DNA of 64,000 nt from Leptodactylus fallax (GCA_947044405.1 CAMRHE010000332.1:1914001-1978000); one strand, 5' to 3'. Positions 38,650-51,335 are shown, counted from the first letter of the stretch. The notes: generated by a model from the sequence alone, not told the origin. Program-made: numbers and translations.

Positions 38650-39298
38650 TAATTTAATAGATCTGTCCCTGATCTCTCCATTGCAGTCTCCTGCCTTACC
38701 ATAACTCCTAGGCAGTATGCCCGCTGCCTCGGGGTTTTGTTTGACTCAGACCTTTCCTTCACCCCCCATATCCAATCACTAGCACGCTCATGTCATCTCC
38801 ACCCCAAAAAGATCTCCAGAATCCGCTTTTTCCTTACCACAGATACACTAAAGACACTTATTGTTGCCCTGATTCACTCTCGCCTTGACTACTGTAACTC
38901 CTTACTAATCGCTCTTCCCCTTACTAAACTCTCCCCTCTACAATCTATTCTGAATGCGGCGGCCAGGCTCATCTATCAGTCTAGACGCTACAGCGATGCC
39001 TCCGGTCTGTGCCGGTCACTACATTGGCTGCCTATTCAATACAGAATACAATATAAACTTATCCCCCTCCTCCACAAGGCTCTCCATAATGCTGCACCTC
39101 CCTACATTTCCTCCCTCATCTCTATCGCCCAACTCGTACTCTCCGTTCACTCAATGACCTAAGACTAACATCCTCTATTATCAGAACCTCTCAGGCTCGT
39201 ATCTTTTTTTTTATCAGTACTTGAACCCTACAAATTGTACAAAGCTGCGGAATATGTTGGCGTTATATAAATAAAATGTATTATTATTATTATTAAGA
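38650..39298 (+). mobile_element. L2-like LINE 3' fragment with complete tail
   Basis: Open frame 38737-39162 reads [49 protein letters not shown] and AAPPYISSLI. After a short deletion it continues to the 3' end with GCGGAATATGTTGGCG and a tail of ATT repeats, which is the L2 hallmark. Confidence 0.85.
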
Positions 39299-41819
39299 TT
39301 TTCTTTAACCATTTTAGTGGTGACATCTTTTGCTTTGATCAGTTGGATACAACCATGAATGCAGGAACTTTCTATGGTTTGGCACTTGTCAGAAACCCCA
39401 CCAAAAAACTGCTGCAAAAGTGTCAGTTCATTATGTGAATTACGCAGGTTAAAATATGGGGGTCCCTTCGTTTGCTGCCTCAGTGGCTTATTCTGGACAC
39501 ATCATGTGACCCTTGGCATTCAATAAGCAACTATGTAATGTCGCAAATGTAAAACACCATGGAATTAAATAATAATAATAACTAGATCACATACATGTGT
39601 TTATCAACATCTATAAGGCTAGGTTCACACGGAGGAAAGTGTCACTGAATTTGCACAGCGGAAATTTTCTGCTTCTGGAATTTCAGGCGGATTCTGCTTG
39701 TCATAATTTTAATTTCTCACCTGGATTTAGGTAAACCCACTAGGTAAAGCAAACTCCACCTACATCTCTGCAGAGGCCATTTTCCACCTCACCTTGGAAG
39801 ACACATGTCTTACTCTGGCAGCTCTAGGGTCCTAGGCCGCACCATAGCCCCAGCAGATGGGTGGATTAAAGTCAAGAGAACTGAAATAGTCCTTCTAATG
39901 AATATTGCATTTTGTTATGCAATGATGCCTGTGAAGGATCTTGTCCTACCGAAACCTGCGTTCTGCACACCTGAGATCGCTTCAATTACCTCACACACAC
40001 CTCCAGTGAGTGTTCTGGGCCAATAGGATAATACAAAACAAGCTTTCTAAATTTTATATATTTATTAACCCCTAAAAGGGTCGATACTAGACACTTAACA
40101 CATACAGAAAATACATGTAGAGGTTAGCAAGCAAATACAAGTGGAAAGCAACATGACACGGTGCACAAAATAAAAATGGGAATAAACAGAAGAAAAGGAA
40201 ATATTACCAACACAAGCCTGTGATTGGCTCTCTGAGCTCCGAATGTTGAGCTCAGGGTGCGTATTTCAAGCAGTCCAAAAGCATGTGTCTGGGCATGCTA
40301 TTCCAGTAGCAGCACCCCCTAGCTTTGGGCAATGGGTGGCTTTCAGCAGCAGAAGACTCCCAACTCTTTCAGTAACACAAAGACAAACCTTTCTGGTCTG
40401 AGAACTTTTACCTAACCTGGTCTCCTCCCTAAGTGATGTCACCAGGAGGAGAAGCCCCACCCTCCTTTCTAAATCCATCAGAATCATATTTCGTTATGGT
40501 TCCTTGACCGGTGACTGTAGAGTTGGACTGGCGGTATGATAGGGTTCATGGCAAGAACCCCATCGTGTAGACCCCAAGGATGACACCCCAATCCCCTTTG
40601 GGTAAGGATATCAGTGTCTGGACCTTTTAGGGGCTTTGGACCATGACTAGTTTGACCTCAAAATGTGCGCCTTGACCTGACGCATCTGGGGAATTTACTG
40701 GGGCGCCTGTAAGAGGTTTCCCGGTGGAGATATGGTCATAAAACCATAATACTTTTGATGGGTAGCTTGCTCCATCTGGTCTGGCAATTCCAACTCTCTG
40801 CAGGGAACCCCTGTGGAGATGATTGGTGTGACAAGGGTATGTTAATTGGGCTATACATGGGACTACACAGGGTCTGGGCACAACGCAGCCCAACCCCCCT
40901 CCTGTATCCAAACTAGCTTTGATACTAGGCACCAACTGCCCATGTGTAGTAATAATATGGACCGGTAGTAATATATCACAGCAGAAATACTTATCTGCAG
41001 GTCTCTCATCATCACAATGCCTCAATCTGGTTCAACCCTATCTAATAGTGTGATGTATTATACATATTAATAGAGGAGGGTAAACAAAGGGTACACAGCG
41101 AATATCTGTACCCATGTAGATCTCAAGGACTAAGCTTATGTATAAGTCCATGGGCTCTAGTATCGATATCTGGTGCTGAATGACATCCTAACGGCATTTG
41201 ATTTATTGACACACCTATGGATAATAATTTCCAGGGCATTTGTAGGCTGGTCTTGTGGGTATAATTTGTATACTTTAATATACCAGCATAAGAACTTTCT
41301 TTGACAATGCCAGACAGTGCTCCTATCTGGGGTGTTGATGCCATCTCTTTGCAGGGTATTTTGGATTTATGAAAAAGAATCCCCGTATACGCATTAACCC
41401 AGACAGTAACACTGGAACGGAATAACATCCCCCCTTGTTACATACATGATCTTATGAGTTGGGAATCCATTCGAAGTAGTGTGGTCATGTAATTTTTCAT
41501 TTTTTATTTTTATATTTGGGACTTTTAATGCATATCAATATAATATTACATATTTCAATTATTTGCTATTACAAAATGTGCTTTACCTACTAGGCCTAAA
41601 ATAAAATAAAGGATGCTAAATAACAAAAAAAAACTTCTAGTCTAAAATGTGCCCCCATCCCCAGATTACATTAGATGATGCAATATATTTTATTCCCTTG
41701 ACCTACAGTCTACCTGTCCCTGAAAAATGTGCATTTAGAATACTCACTTTTGGGAGTTTTGCTTGGAGTCTGCAAATGTTATCTGCATAAGAAATAAAAA
41801 TTATTAATTATGTTAAAAT
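39299..41819. other. Intergenic, two unrecognised minus-strand frames
   Basis: Frames at 40627-41025 and 41123-41428 on the minus strand are 101 to 132 codons long without family motifs I can name. Both are likely decayed mobile-element or chance frames. 39299-39400 resembles 5470-5560 (TGAATGCAGGAACTTT), a shared flank within the cluster. Confidence 0.4.
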
Positions 41820-42221
41820 TAGAGATGAGCGAATCGATTCTGCAGAAGTGGAATTCGATCCGAATTTCAGGAAATCTTCGATTCTCCACGATTCCGGATT
41901 TCCTGATGCTTCGTGGTAACGAATATTTAGTGAGGACCTTTGTAACATCAGACGGTCACATGATGTTCTCTAGTGATGTGATTGGGTAGGCGTGTCTTTG
42001 CTTGTTAGCAGATCCTTCCACATGAATAAAAGTCCGTGCTCAAGAGAGAGAGACATGACCGCGGCATCCAAGGGCTTCCGCCATTTTGCCGCCCACCCCG
42101 GCTCTCTGCAGCCTGGAAATAGCTTTTTATTCGCCGCGAAGTAATTCGGATCGAAGCAATTTTTTTTGGAACTTCGAATCGAACTGCCAAATCGAACTTT
42201 TGAGAAATTCGCTCATCTCTA
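41820..42221. mobile_element. hAT-type MITE, 402 bp, second copy
   Basis: Same family as 24244-24652. Flanked by GTTAAAAT and GTTGAAAT, an 8-bp target duplication with one substitution. The internal CATTTTGCCGCCCACCCCGG is shared by both copies. Confidence 0.88.
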
Positions 42222-42854
42222 GTTGAAATCTATTTTAAGCAAAGGGCATGCACACAAAATATATGTGGAATCAGATTTTGCCAGTGTCTTCTGCATCTGC
42301 ACTGTGTTGTGCAAAGTAGAACTGCAGAAATCTGAAAAAAAGTCATTAGTTTCCAATGAAAAAAAAAAGTTGAAGAACAAACCAAAGATGGCCACTATAA
42401 TCTACTTACTGGAAGTTGGTAAAGACAGGTCAGGACACTGGTCAGCAAGTGCAGAAGTAGATTCTGCAAAGTAGATATGTGTGAGAAATTAGTAAAAATC
42501 TAGATATTAATTTAATATTACATAAATTGTTACGTTTCATTCACATGAAATACATGTACAATCCGACTTACTCTTTGGCCAGCGAACAGGAGATTCACAG
42601 GCCTGTTGGTGGTTTCTGGCTGATGTCTAAACTGGTTCTCTTGCATCCTCAAAATGGCCGGTGGCTTATTAATGAAGTTGCCACCACTTTTTTGGGCAGG
42701 GCCAAGTTCAAAATTTTGTAAGTGGATTTTGTTACAGTATTGGTCAAATTCCGAGGCAGCTGAAAAAGTGGTATTTTCCGCTTCCCATTCATTTGTATGG
42801 GATTTCTGACGTGGAATCCGCCGGATTGGGGATGATGTTGATCTGGGCGCTGGG
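42222..42854. other. Intergenic, no gene seen
   Basis: Mixed repeat fragments (for example GGAATCCGCCGGATTGGGG at about 42811). No coding support. Confidence 0.4.
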
Positions 42855-43850
42855 GTAGTAACAGATTATATTATCTTTTGCACTGACGACATTGTGCCTA
42901 CCAAGGAGATTTAGTGCTACAATAATTGTATTTAGTGATACAATAAGCGTTGGGTTACGAGAGAGCTGAAGAGCCTTCTAAACAAGAAAGAAGGGACATC
43001 TGCTAGTAAAGATAAGGAGGCAGTTAAAGCAGAGCAGAAAGAGCTCAAGGCCAAGTTTAAGGTCTGCAAACTATCGTACAAGTGAAGGGTCCAAAGTAAA
43101 TTAGTTAGGAATATCATGAAAGGTGTATGGACAACAATGAAAACCAGAAGTGGTTCTAAAACCATTGTAAGTATTGTTACCGGTGACGAAGAGTTCACAG
43201 ATCAGTTGAGAAGATTCTAATTGGTTTTTCAAGCAGGTGGATGGAGGAGAAGCCACAAACTGTAACTTGTCTAGGCAGAGGGCTAAGGAAGTTTCATGGA
43301 CAGCATATGCTGTTCCCAACGTCTTGAAGGGATGTGGTGCCTGTGTGAGGTGCTAGTAGTTTTGTTTCATCTTACTAAATGGGTACAGCGAGTTTCTGTG
43401 TTATGGAAACCTCCTGGGTGATCCCATTGCTTGAGAAAAAGGGAGACTGTGACATGAGCAACCACTTATTGTCGTGACCTCACAGGTCATGAACATGTCG
43501 GAGCACCAAGTGCTCTCTTACTTGGGAGAGTGAGTTGCAGTTTGCTTACTGTGCTAAAGTGGGGGTATTCATCTACTGCATAGTGTGTACTCGTATTTGG
43601 AGACTCTAGGATTAAGATTACCTTCTTCGATTTTAGCTGTGCACATAATACCAATTTGACCAAGGCTGCTGGTGCAGAAACTACGGCGGGGTCGATTGCT
43701 GAATTTCTGGTAAATGGGATTAGCGACTATCTTACAGATAAACCACAACTTCTTCTGGTGGGTTTGTGCTTCTCGAACAGGTTGACAAGTGGTATCGGAA
43801 AACCAGCGGGCACAATGGTGGCTCCATTTCTCGCTACTCCCCAAAAGTGA
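42855..43850 (+). pseudogene. CR1/Rex-like LINE reverse transcriptase remnant
   Basis: Plus-strand reading across frameshifts gives segments of the RT start (ELKSLLNKKEG, KAEQKELKAKFK), a region like VLWKPPGWSHCLRK (normally WK.S.VVPVPKK) and FFDFSCAHNTNL (normally FDFSSAFNTI). DYLTDKPQLLLVGLCFSNRL and GKPAGTMVAPFLATPQ (normally GAPQGTVLAPFLFT) follow. This is a decayed non-LTR element. The clade is my best judgement from the NRLTS...GAPQGT spacing. Confidence 0.7.
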
Positions 43851-44262
43851 CCATCATCATCCTCATAAAGGGGAGTATATAAAAGAATGAGAAAAATCAT
43901 CAATTCCTAATTGGTAAGAAAGACTTTGAAATCAAAAGAAGTTGAAAAAAAAAGGTTTTATTGGGAAAAGAAAATGATTTCTGGACCACAGATTCAGACT
44001 GAAGTGTCTCTGATTTACCCCCCTACATCAAAACAACAGAAATACAATGAAAAATGAAGAGTCGGAGAGTCATCCCTTAGAGGGTTAAAAAGCACAGAAA
44101 ACCTTGTTATAAAAACGAAGAGAGGACGACGGCCAAGCTGACAAGGAATATAATATGGTCCTAATGACAAAGGACTATTTCTCCCATTTGGCCAACAGAC
44201 AGTAACTTTTGTTACACCAACTATCATGTTTTTAAAATTGTCCATAAAAACATCAGAAATTT

Positions 44263-44678
44263 AAAGTGTAACTCTCATTTTATTTTTTTGTTTGCTATTG
44301 TGCTAGGTTAATTAAGTATATTACAAAACTGTTAACCTATCTAACTTTCTTTTAATAAAGAGTCTGTTCTATACACCTCAGCTCAATACAGTATGTAGAG
44401 CTGTAGCACTGGGTGGATTGTCATTTCAAATGGCTGTATCTCCGATTTTATACAACCTACAAATGCTTACATAAAAGCTGAGACTCTCAGTTTTCATGTC
44501 ATACCAGAACCATTTTTTCTAGATTGTATAAAACCTAGACCCAGCCATTGCTAGGGAGGATTTTACAGTCTGTTTTCTATTAAAAGAAAGTTAGATAGGT
44601 TAATTAAGTATATTTAAAAAAATGTTCCCCAAACACCCCCAACACAATAGAAAAAAATAAAATCAGAGTTACACTTGA
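44263..44678. mobile_element. MITE-like palindromic element, about 415 bp
   Basis: Terminal AAGTGTAACTCTCATTTTAT is mirrored by ATAAAATCAGAGTTACACTT. A second inverted pair inside is GGTTAATTAAGTATATT with CCTATCTAACTTTCTTTTAA and its complement. It lies just 3' of gene D. Confidence 0.75.
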
Positions 44679-44849
44679 AGTGTTGCATATTGTTAATGGG
44701 TTTCCACTTTCCACAAAAAGTACAAAATTCAAAATGTCTTCTCTCCATGTGATTCACCTAATCTTTAATAAGATCTGATTTCTTAGAACATGACAATAGC
44801 TTCTCTCCTGTGTCAACAATCTTGATCTCTGAGTAATAATGCACATGTA

Positions 44850-46285
44850 TTATGTTCTGGGCATTAAAATTACTTCTCTGGTGTGACTTGTTACATGTTT
44901 AACAAGATTACACTTCTCTTTAAAACATTTCCCACATTCTGAACATGAATATGGTTTTGCCCCTGTGTGAATTCTCTGATGTACAACAAGAACGGATTTC
45001 TGGTTAAAACATTTCCCACATTCAGGACATATGAATGGTTTCTCTCCTGTGTGAATTCGTTGATGCCTAACAAGAACGGATTTCTGGTTAAAACATTTCC
45101 TACATTCTGGACATGAATATGGCTTCTCCCCTGTGTGAGTTGTCTCATGCTTAACAAGATGTGATTTCCGAGAAAAATCTTTCCCACATTCTGAACATGA
45201 AAACGGCTTCTCACCTGTGTGTATTCTCTGATGTAAAACAAGAACAGATTTTTGTTTAAAACATTTCTCACATTCTGGGCATACAAACGGCTTCTCACCT
45301 GTGTGAATTCTCTGATGTATCACAAGAACTGACTTCTGGTTAAAACATTTCCCACATTCTGAACATGAAAATGGCTTTGCCCCCTTATGAATGCTCTGAT
45401 GCCTAACTAAATTTGATTTATCTGCAAAACGTTTCCCACATTCTGAACATGAAAATCGCTTTAACCCTGTGTGACTACTTTCATGTTTAACAAGTTTTGT
45501 TTTCTCTTTAAAACATTTCCCACATTCTGAGCATGAATATGGCTTCTCTCCTGTGTGAATTCTCTGATGTACAACAAGATGTGATTTTCGGGCAAAACAT
45601 TTCCCACATTCTGAACATGAATATGGCTTCTCCCTTGTGTGAATCCTCTGTACATAAAAATCTGATTTCTGGTTACAAGATTTCTCGGATTCTGAACCTG
45701 CATATGGATATGCCAATGTGTGAGTTCTCTGATGTTTAATAAGTTTCAGTTTATCTTTAAAACACTTCACACATTCTGTACATGAATATGGTTCCTCTCC
45801 TGTGTGAATTCTCAGATGTCTACGAAGATTTGATTTTCGGGCAAAACATTTCCCACATTCTGAACATGAATATGGCTTCTCCCCTGTGTGAATTCTCTGA
45901 TGTATAACAAGATCTGATTTATGGTTATAACCTTTCCAACATTGTGAACATGGATATGGCTTCTCCCCTGTGTGACTTCTCTGATGTCGAACGCCCCTTC
46001 TGTGGCTTTTATTTTTCTTTACAGTCTGTGAGGGATCAGAAGATAGGACCTGTATAGAAGGATCAGATGATGGATCAGAAGATAGGACCTGTATAGAAGG
46101 ATCAGATGATGGATCAGAAGATAGGACCTGTATATAAGGATCAGATGATGGATCTTTGCTGTGAAGGGCTGAGGGTAGATCTGGGATAATGACATGTTCT
46201 TCATATGTATCTTGTGTGATACCACTATCATCTGCTTTATAATCTGTAGATATGAGATGTCCCTCTGAGCTCCTGGTACAGTCAT
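44850..46285 (-). CDS. Gene D exon 6: tether and 13 fingers, finger 4 degenerate
   Basis: Acceptor [23 protein letters not shown], then three 39-bp tether repeats (46033-46149), the most in the cluster. Helix residues: HSDI, RSNR, DLKK, (finger 4 dead), RSHV, ETKK, DSNR, QSVI, QSVL, RSHK, QSVR, QSVV, ECNK. Finger 4 ([19 protein letters not shown]) has lost both zinc cysteines and one residue of spacing. After finger 13 the frame runs [10 protein letters not shown] and stops. A decayed fourteenth finger (EKLLSCSKKSDLIKD) is readable at about 44760-44815. Confidence 0.9.
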
Positions 46286-49200
46286 CTGCCAAGAAGAACA
46301 CTGATTATTTTTGGATAATATAATCTGAAACAGTATTAGTATAACAGTATAGTAATCTATCTTTGCACAGAGAATGGCACTTGGATAAAATTCTTATTTA
46401 TTCAGTCATTTATACACTGTAGAATGGTGGAGAGAGAGAAGCAGAATGCAGAAATGCTGATATTTTGCAATGCATTGTAATACATTGCATTAATGATCAG
46501 ACCCCCTGATGTTCAAGACCCATAGGGGCTCTAATAAATACAGTAATATTAAATAAAAAAAAAAACAGAATTAAAAATTCTATTCACCTCACTTTCTCTA
46601 GAATAAATATAAAAGTCCAAAATTACTGTGAAACACATACATTAGGTATCCCTGAGTCCAAAAATGCCCGGTCTACTTATAACTTAACTTATAAAAATAT
46701 TTTTCCGTTGCGGTAAACACTGTAACGGGAAAAAAATCAAAAGTGCCAAACCAATGTTTTTTTTACTATTTCGCCTCTGATAAAATGTAAAAAAAAAAAA
46801 AAAAAAAAAAAAAGTGATCAAAGCAATAGACATACCCCAAAATGGTATGACTAAAAAGTACAACTGGCCCCGCAAAAAATACACCCCATGCATCCTCGTA
46901 CAAGGAAATATAAAAAAAGTTAATTTATTTTGGATTTTTGATAAGAGGTTAAAATATAAATAAAACCATATACATTTAGTATCCCTGGAATTGTACCGAA
47001 ATATAGAATACAGGTGACATTTCATTTTGGCTGCTATAAAAACAAAGCCCATTAAAAAGTCACACAAATGCACTTTATCTCTAATTCCACCCCATTCTGA
47101 ATTGTTTTCCAGCTTCCCAGTGCATTGTACAGAATAATAAATGGTAGCATCGTTAAGAACAATTTGTCCTGCAAACATTAAGCCCTCCTATGGCTCTGTG
47201 AACAGAAAAATAAAAAATTTATGTTGTTTGGAAGGCGGGGAGTCAAAAACGAAAATCAAAAATTCCTCTGGCAGGAAGGGGTTAAAGGGTTTATTTGTCC
47301 TTTGGCTGAATGGGGGATTACAAAGCTCAAAAGATCTGATAGAACACAGAATTGTTGTAGTCTGTGAATGAGAAGTATCTGTGACTATTCTGTATTTAGT
47401 AGTATAATGTTGTACCGTGTTAGCCAATGAAAGTAGTGGAAGAGTGAAGAAATCAGGCGATACCTTTTAGAGGATAACTGAGTATATTTATAAGTAAGCT
47501 TTCAGGAGTATTGGCTCTCTTCTTCAGACATGGTGTGATACAAGAACTGAAAATTCACAGATTATTTATATTATTATTATTATTATTCTGTATTTAGTGG
47601 TGACTCACCTGTGCGGTTCCCTGTAGGAATGTCCTCCTTACACTCCTCATCTCCCCTCACATATGTCTCCGGAGCATTAATATTCTTCAGATCTTCACCC
47701 ACATACAAAAGCTGTGAAACAAATATTGTAAAAGTCACCAGACGGATGGAGAAGTCACGTGGGAGGTTTTATAGAAGAAAAGATCATTCATTATCATGAC
47801 CACCAAAACTGACAGCAGGAGTTATCTGAGCAAATAGCTGCAGGTCTCCTGGATAAATCCACCATGTTGGCTCCTTATTCCAACCAGCAGCCTCCATAGC
47901 CAGAAAACTGTGAGAAGATCCAGACAACATGTCATGTCTATGGTCAGCTTTATCCTGCCATCTCCACCTTTCTCATTACACAAGTAGGAAACATCTAATA
48001 CTGTGGGATAAAACCAGACTGACCCCGAGACCTTCACAGCCCTTCTACAGGGCAGAGGGAAGATTTCATGTCACCTTATCTCCATCTACCTGATCATCCT
48101 GGGGAAAGACATTTTCTTCCTTACAATCCTGTGCTAGAAGAGGACTGGGACATCTCTCCGCTGATGTTCTCTTACTGGATGGAACTGGAGGAAACACATA
48201 CAGGGACTGAATTCATTCTTTCCATACAGATAATGAGAGGCCGTGTGTATTTAGTCATGTCTATTACCTGCTGATGTGAGGGGCTGCTGATCCTCCATCA
48301 TCACCTCCTTGTACACATCTTTGTGTCCTTCTAAATACTCCCACTCCTCCATGGAGAAATAGACAGTGACATCCTGACACCTTATAGGAACCTGACAACA
48401 CAATGATACAGTCATCACCAGATCCCTTCATAGCTCCTGTATAATGTCCCAGCATTCCCAGCAGTGTCACCTCTCCAGTCAGCAGCTCAATCATCTTGTT
48501 GGTGAGTTCTAGGATCTTCTGTCCATTGATCTCCTCATGTATCAGGGAGTGAGGTGGAGGCCCCGGGATTGGGCTCAGGGTTCTCCCCCATCCTTCAGAC
48601 ACAGGAGCCTGACAGCGCCCACTACAGGTCTTCTTCACTACTGTGTAATCCTGGTTATGGAGAGACACATTAATAAATATCACTACATACATGTCCAGAG
48701 TCCCTCACCTCTCCCGTCATATCATCTGTTATTACTATAGATAAGAATGATGTAATGTGACATCATCAGAATCTCTCACCTCTCCAGTCATATCATCTGT
48801 TATTACTATAGATAAGAATGATGTAATGTGACATCATCAGAATCTCTCACCTCTCCAGTCATATCATCTGTTATTACTATAGGTAAGAATGATGTAATGT
48901 GACATCATCAGAATCTCTCACCTCTCCAGTCATATCATCTGTTATTACTATAGATAAGAATGATGTAATGTGACATCATATCACAAGGCATTATGGGAAA
49001 GGAGCTGGGGAGCTCATGCGCCCTCTATTGGATGTAACAGATCCTCAATTTGCTTTTGACTCACCGAGCCTTGAGACAGCAAAAGGGATCTTAGCCAAGC
49101 CAATTTCACTTATCTGCATACAGCGCTGTTTCCGGATTGTTGTCCTTCATCAGTACAGAGCAAAGTGAAATGTGACATCATCAGAATCTCTCACCTCTCC

Positions 49201-49840
49201 GGTCATATCATCTGTTATTACTATAGATAAGAATGATGTAATGTGACATCATCAGAATCTCTCACCTCTCCAGTCATATCATCTGTTATTACTATAGATA
49301 AGAATGATGTAATGTGACATCATCAGAATCTCTCACCTCTCCAGTCATATCATCTGTTATTACTATAGATAAGAATGATGTCATGTGACATCATCAGAAT
49401 CTCTCACCTCTCCAGTCATATCATCTGTTATTACTATAGATAAGAATGATGTAATGTGACATCATCAGAATCTCTCACCTCTCCAGTCATATCATCTGTT
49501 ATTACTATAGATAAGAATGATGTAATGTGACATCATCAGAATCTCTCACCTCTCCAGTCATATCATCTGTTATTACTATAGATAAGAATGATGTAATGTG
49601 ACATCATCAGAATCTCTCACCTCTCCAGTCATATCATCTGTTATTACTATAGATAAGAATGATGTCATGTGACATCATCAGAATCTCTCACCTCTCCAGT
49701 CATATCATCTGTTATTACTATAGATAAGAATGATGTAATGTGACATCATCAGAATCTCTCACCTCTCCAGTAAGCTGGTACAGTATCTCTAGGGTGAGAT
49801 TTATTAGACTTTCTGCCATCTTGTCTCTGTCTCTCTCCAT
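44850..49840 (-). CDS. Gene D: KRAB C2H2 zinc-finger protein, 671 aa, 13 finger units
   Basis: Six exons: E1 49763-49840, E2 48471-48650, E3 48268-48391, E4 48090-48184, E5 47609-47711, E6 44850-46285; total 2016 nt, 672 codons with stop. It begins [19 protein letters not shown]. The frame is intact from start to stop. Two retroposon-like insertions sit in its introns: one 10 bp beyond the E5 donor (47401-47583) and one inside the intron 1 repeat (48980-49168). Intron 5 also holds a TTAA element. Longest coding region of the cluster and, with B, likely functional. Repressor activity is inferred from the KRAB A box only. Confidence 0.83.
46460..47285 (-). mobile_element. TTAA-flanked element, copy 4, in gene D intron 5
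   Basis: Reverse orientation: its start TTAACCCCTTCCTGCC is at 47285 and the interior matches copy 2 including the GGGGGTCTGATCA part near 46500. A 20-odd-nt poly-A run lies at about 46789. Confidence 0.65.
47401..47583 (-). mobile_element. Retroposed element next to gene D exon 5
   Basis: About 183 bp with an ATT-repeat tail, flanked by a 15-bp duplication TATTCTGTATTTAGT (47386-47400 and 47584-47598). Target duplication plus tail indicates LINE-driven insertion. The strand is uncertain: the ATT tail at the right end would suit plus orientation. It ends 10 bp beyond the intron-5 splice donor. Confidence 0.7.
47609..48650 (-). CDS. Gene D exons 5 to 2: KRAB block
   Basis: E2 reads [12 protein letters not shown] (one Ser to Cys change against gene A). 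E3, E4 and E5 proteins equal those of genes B and C. Introns 2 to 4 are nearly identical to the other copies. Confidence 0.88.
48709..49762 (-). repeat. Intron 1 tandem repeat of gene D, 12 x 71 bp with an insertion
   Basis: Removing the 202 bp of insertion plus target duplication leaves 852 bp, exactly twelve 71-bp units, double the number in B and C. Confidence 0.95.
48980..49168. mobile_element. SINE-like insertion, 189 bp
   Basis: Flanked by a 13-bp duplication AATGTGACATCAT (48967-48979 and 49169-49181). The body includes GCTGTTTCCGGATTGTTGTC and CTTCATCAGTACAGAGC, a motif common in amphibian SINE-like repeats. No clear tail. Confidence 0.65.
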
Positions 49841-51335
49841 CCTTGATCAGGATATTTATCTTATATGTCCACAGAGAGGATTCTGTATTGTAGGGACCTG
49901 AATGAAAAAGTGTAACATATAATATAACATATAGAAGACGTAAATCTCCTCTAATTAACAAAAAATGTAGTGACTGATTCCTATGACAATAAATATGTAA
50001 CAATTTATACATCTAATTATGCAGTATTAATAATTCTATAATGTCAATAATTATATAATAAACTTACAAAGAATTAATCATTCTATTTTGAAGTTGGAAT
50101 CGATAACTTTTTTCTGACTCCATGGCTCCGATTTCACAGTTTATCTCATATGGGCAGATTTATCCTACCTTGTACATTGGTTTTCTGGTGTACAAGGTTT
50201 TGTGCTTTCATTTACACAACACCCACACCACTTTCCTAAAATGGGGCATGGGTGGGCCCACTTCCAGAATTTATCATTTACGCCAGTTTCTTGGTCTGAA
50301 ATCGACGACCTATGAGCTGGCATAGATTTCAGCGCAGGTGCCTGGCCCGGCAGAGGGTGCACCTAATTTCTGAGGTGTGACCTTGTCCTAAATGAGGGGC
50401 ACCCTCTGCTGGCACGTGACATGTGAAGACCGACATTGAAAACTGTCCCACAGACTCAAGTCTATCTGGATGAGTAAAAAAGGAAATAAAATGAAATGCA
50501 CAAATAGAAAAACTGCCACACTTGTTTGAATACTCCCTTATACTACGTGATCAGCAGATCGCCCTAAGAAGTCCCCGAAGAGTAAACAATCAATAAAGTA
50601 AAAAATTATATGTAGAAAAATAAATACAAAAAACATATTTTTTTCCATAAAGGTTCAGTTTTGTAAATATAATATATGATATGGGTTTTTGATTTTAAAG
50701 AAAAAAAAAATGTGGGAGGGGGTAAAGCCTCCGGTAATGAAGGGGTTAATGATACATGTGGCCCAGTGACTACACACATACCTCCACCTGTACAGCTGTA
50801 TACAGTATATATGGGTGTCCTGTGCATACAGGACCTGTGATGATGTCACAATCATGTGATCATGCTCATGTATGGGAGGAGTCAAGTGATCATATGTGAT
50901 GGGCATGAAGCAGTGCTGTGTGTGTGAGCGTGCGCCTGCGCGCTAATCATGCCCACAGCAAGGTGCTGTGTGTATATAGAGAGCGTTACATGTGTACACA
51001 GCAGAGCTGTGTGTGTAATGTGCGTATAATACAGTAATGTCTTTGTAAAGTGCAGGCAGAAGAGCACAGTATGTAATATGCAAGTGTCACCGCTCTATGT
51101 GTAATATACAAATAGTAGAACATGTGTAATGTACATGTAATAGAGTTGTGTGTTAGCTGTTATGTAATCCAGTGATGATACGTATATGTAGCAGAGCTGT
51201 GTGTGTGCTGAATGTTGCTGCAATTATTTTACACGGTATCTTATTTGGTATTGATTAATTTTCCAAACATTTATACAGGGCCTCTATACTTCAGTCCAAG
51301 TGACAAGTTTTTGGTTTTTTATTAAAAAATAATTG
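49841..51335. other. 5' flank of gene D, no gene seen
   Basis: Contains the shared 5' module (50741-50905) and TGTGTGTAATGTGC-like simple repeats up to the satellite. No open frame with family resemblance. Confidence 0.5.
50741..50905 (-). promoter_or_regulatory. Conserved 5' module of gene D (putative promoter), most compact
   Basis: Both halves are adjacent here: GGGGTTAATGATACATGTGG, ACCTCCACCTGTACAGC, CAGGACCTGTGATGATGTCA, CATGTGATCATG and ATGGGAGGAGTCAAG within 165 bp. This gives the clearest view of the element order. Lies about 0.9 kb upstream of exon 1. Confidence 0.42.

Noticed and set aside
40627..41428. Two minus-strand frames as a possible gene
   Set aside because: No recognisable motif, no matching splice sites, no start context; kept only as unexplained intergenic frames.
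44891..45298. Long second-frame ORFs in the finger exons ([13 protein letters not shown] repeats)
   Set aside because: Shadow frames created by the 84-bp periodicity of C2H2 fingers.
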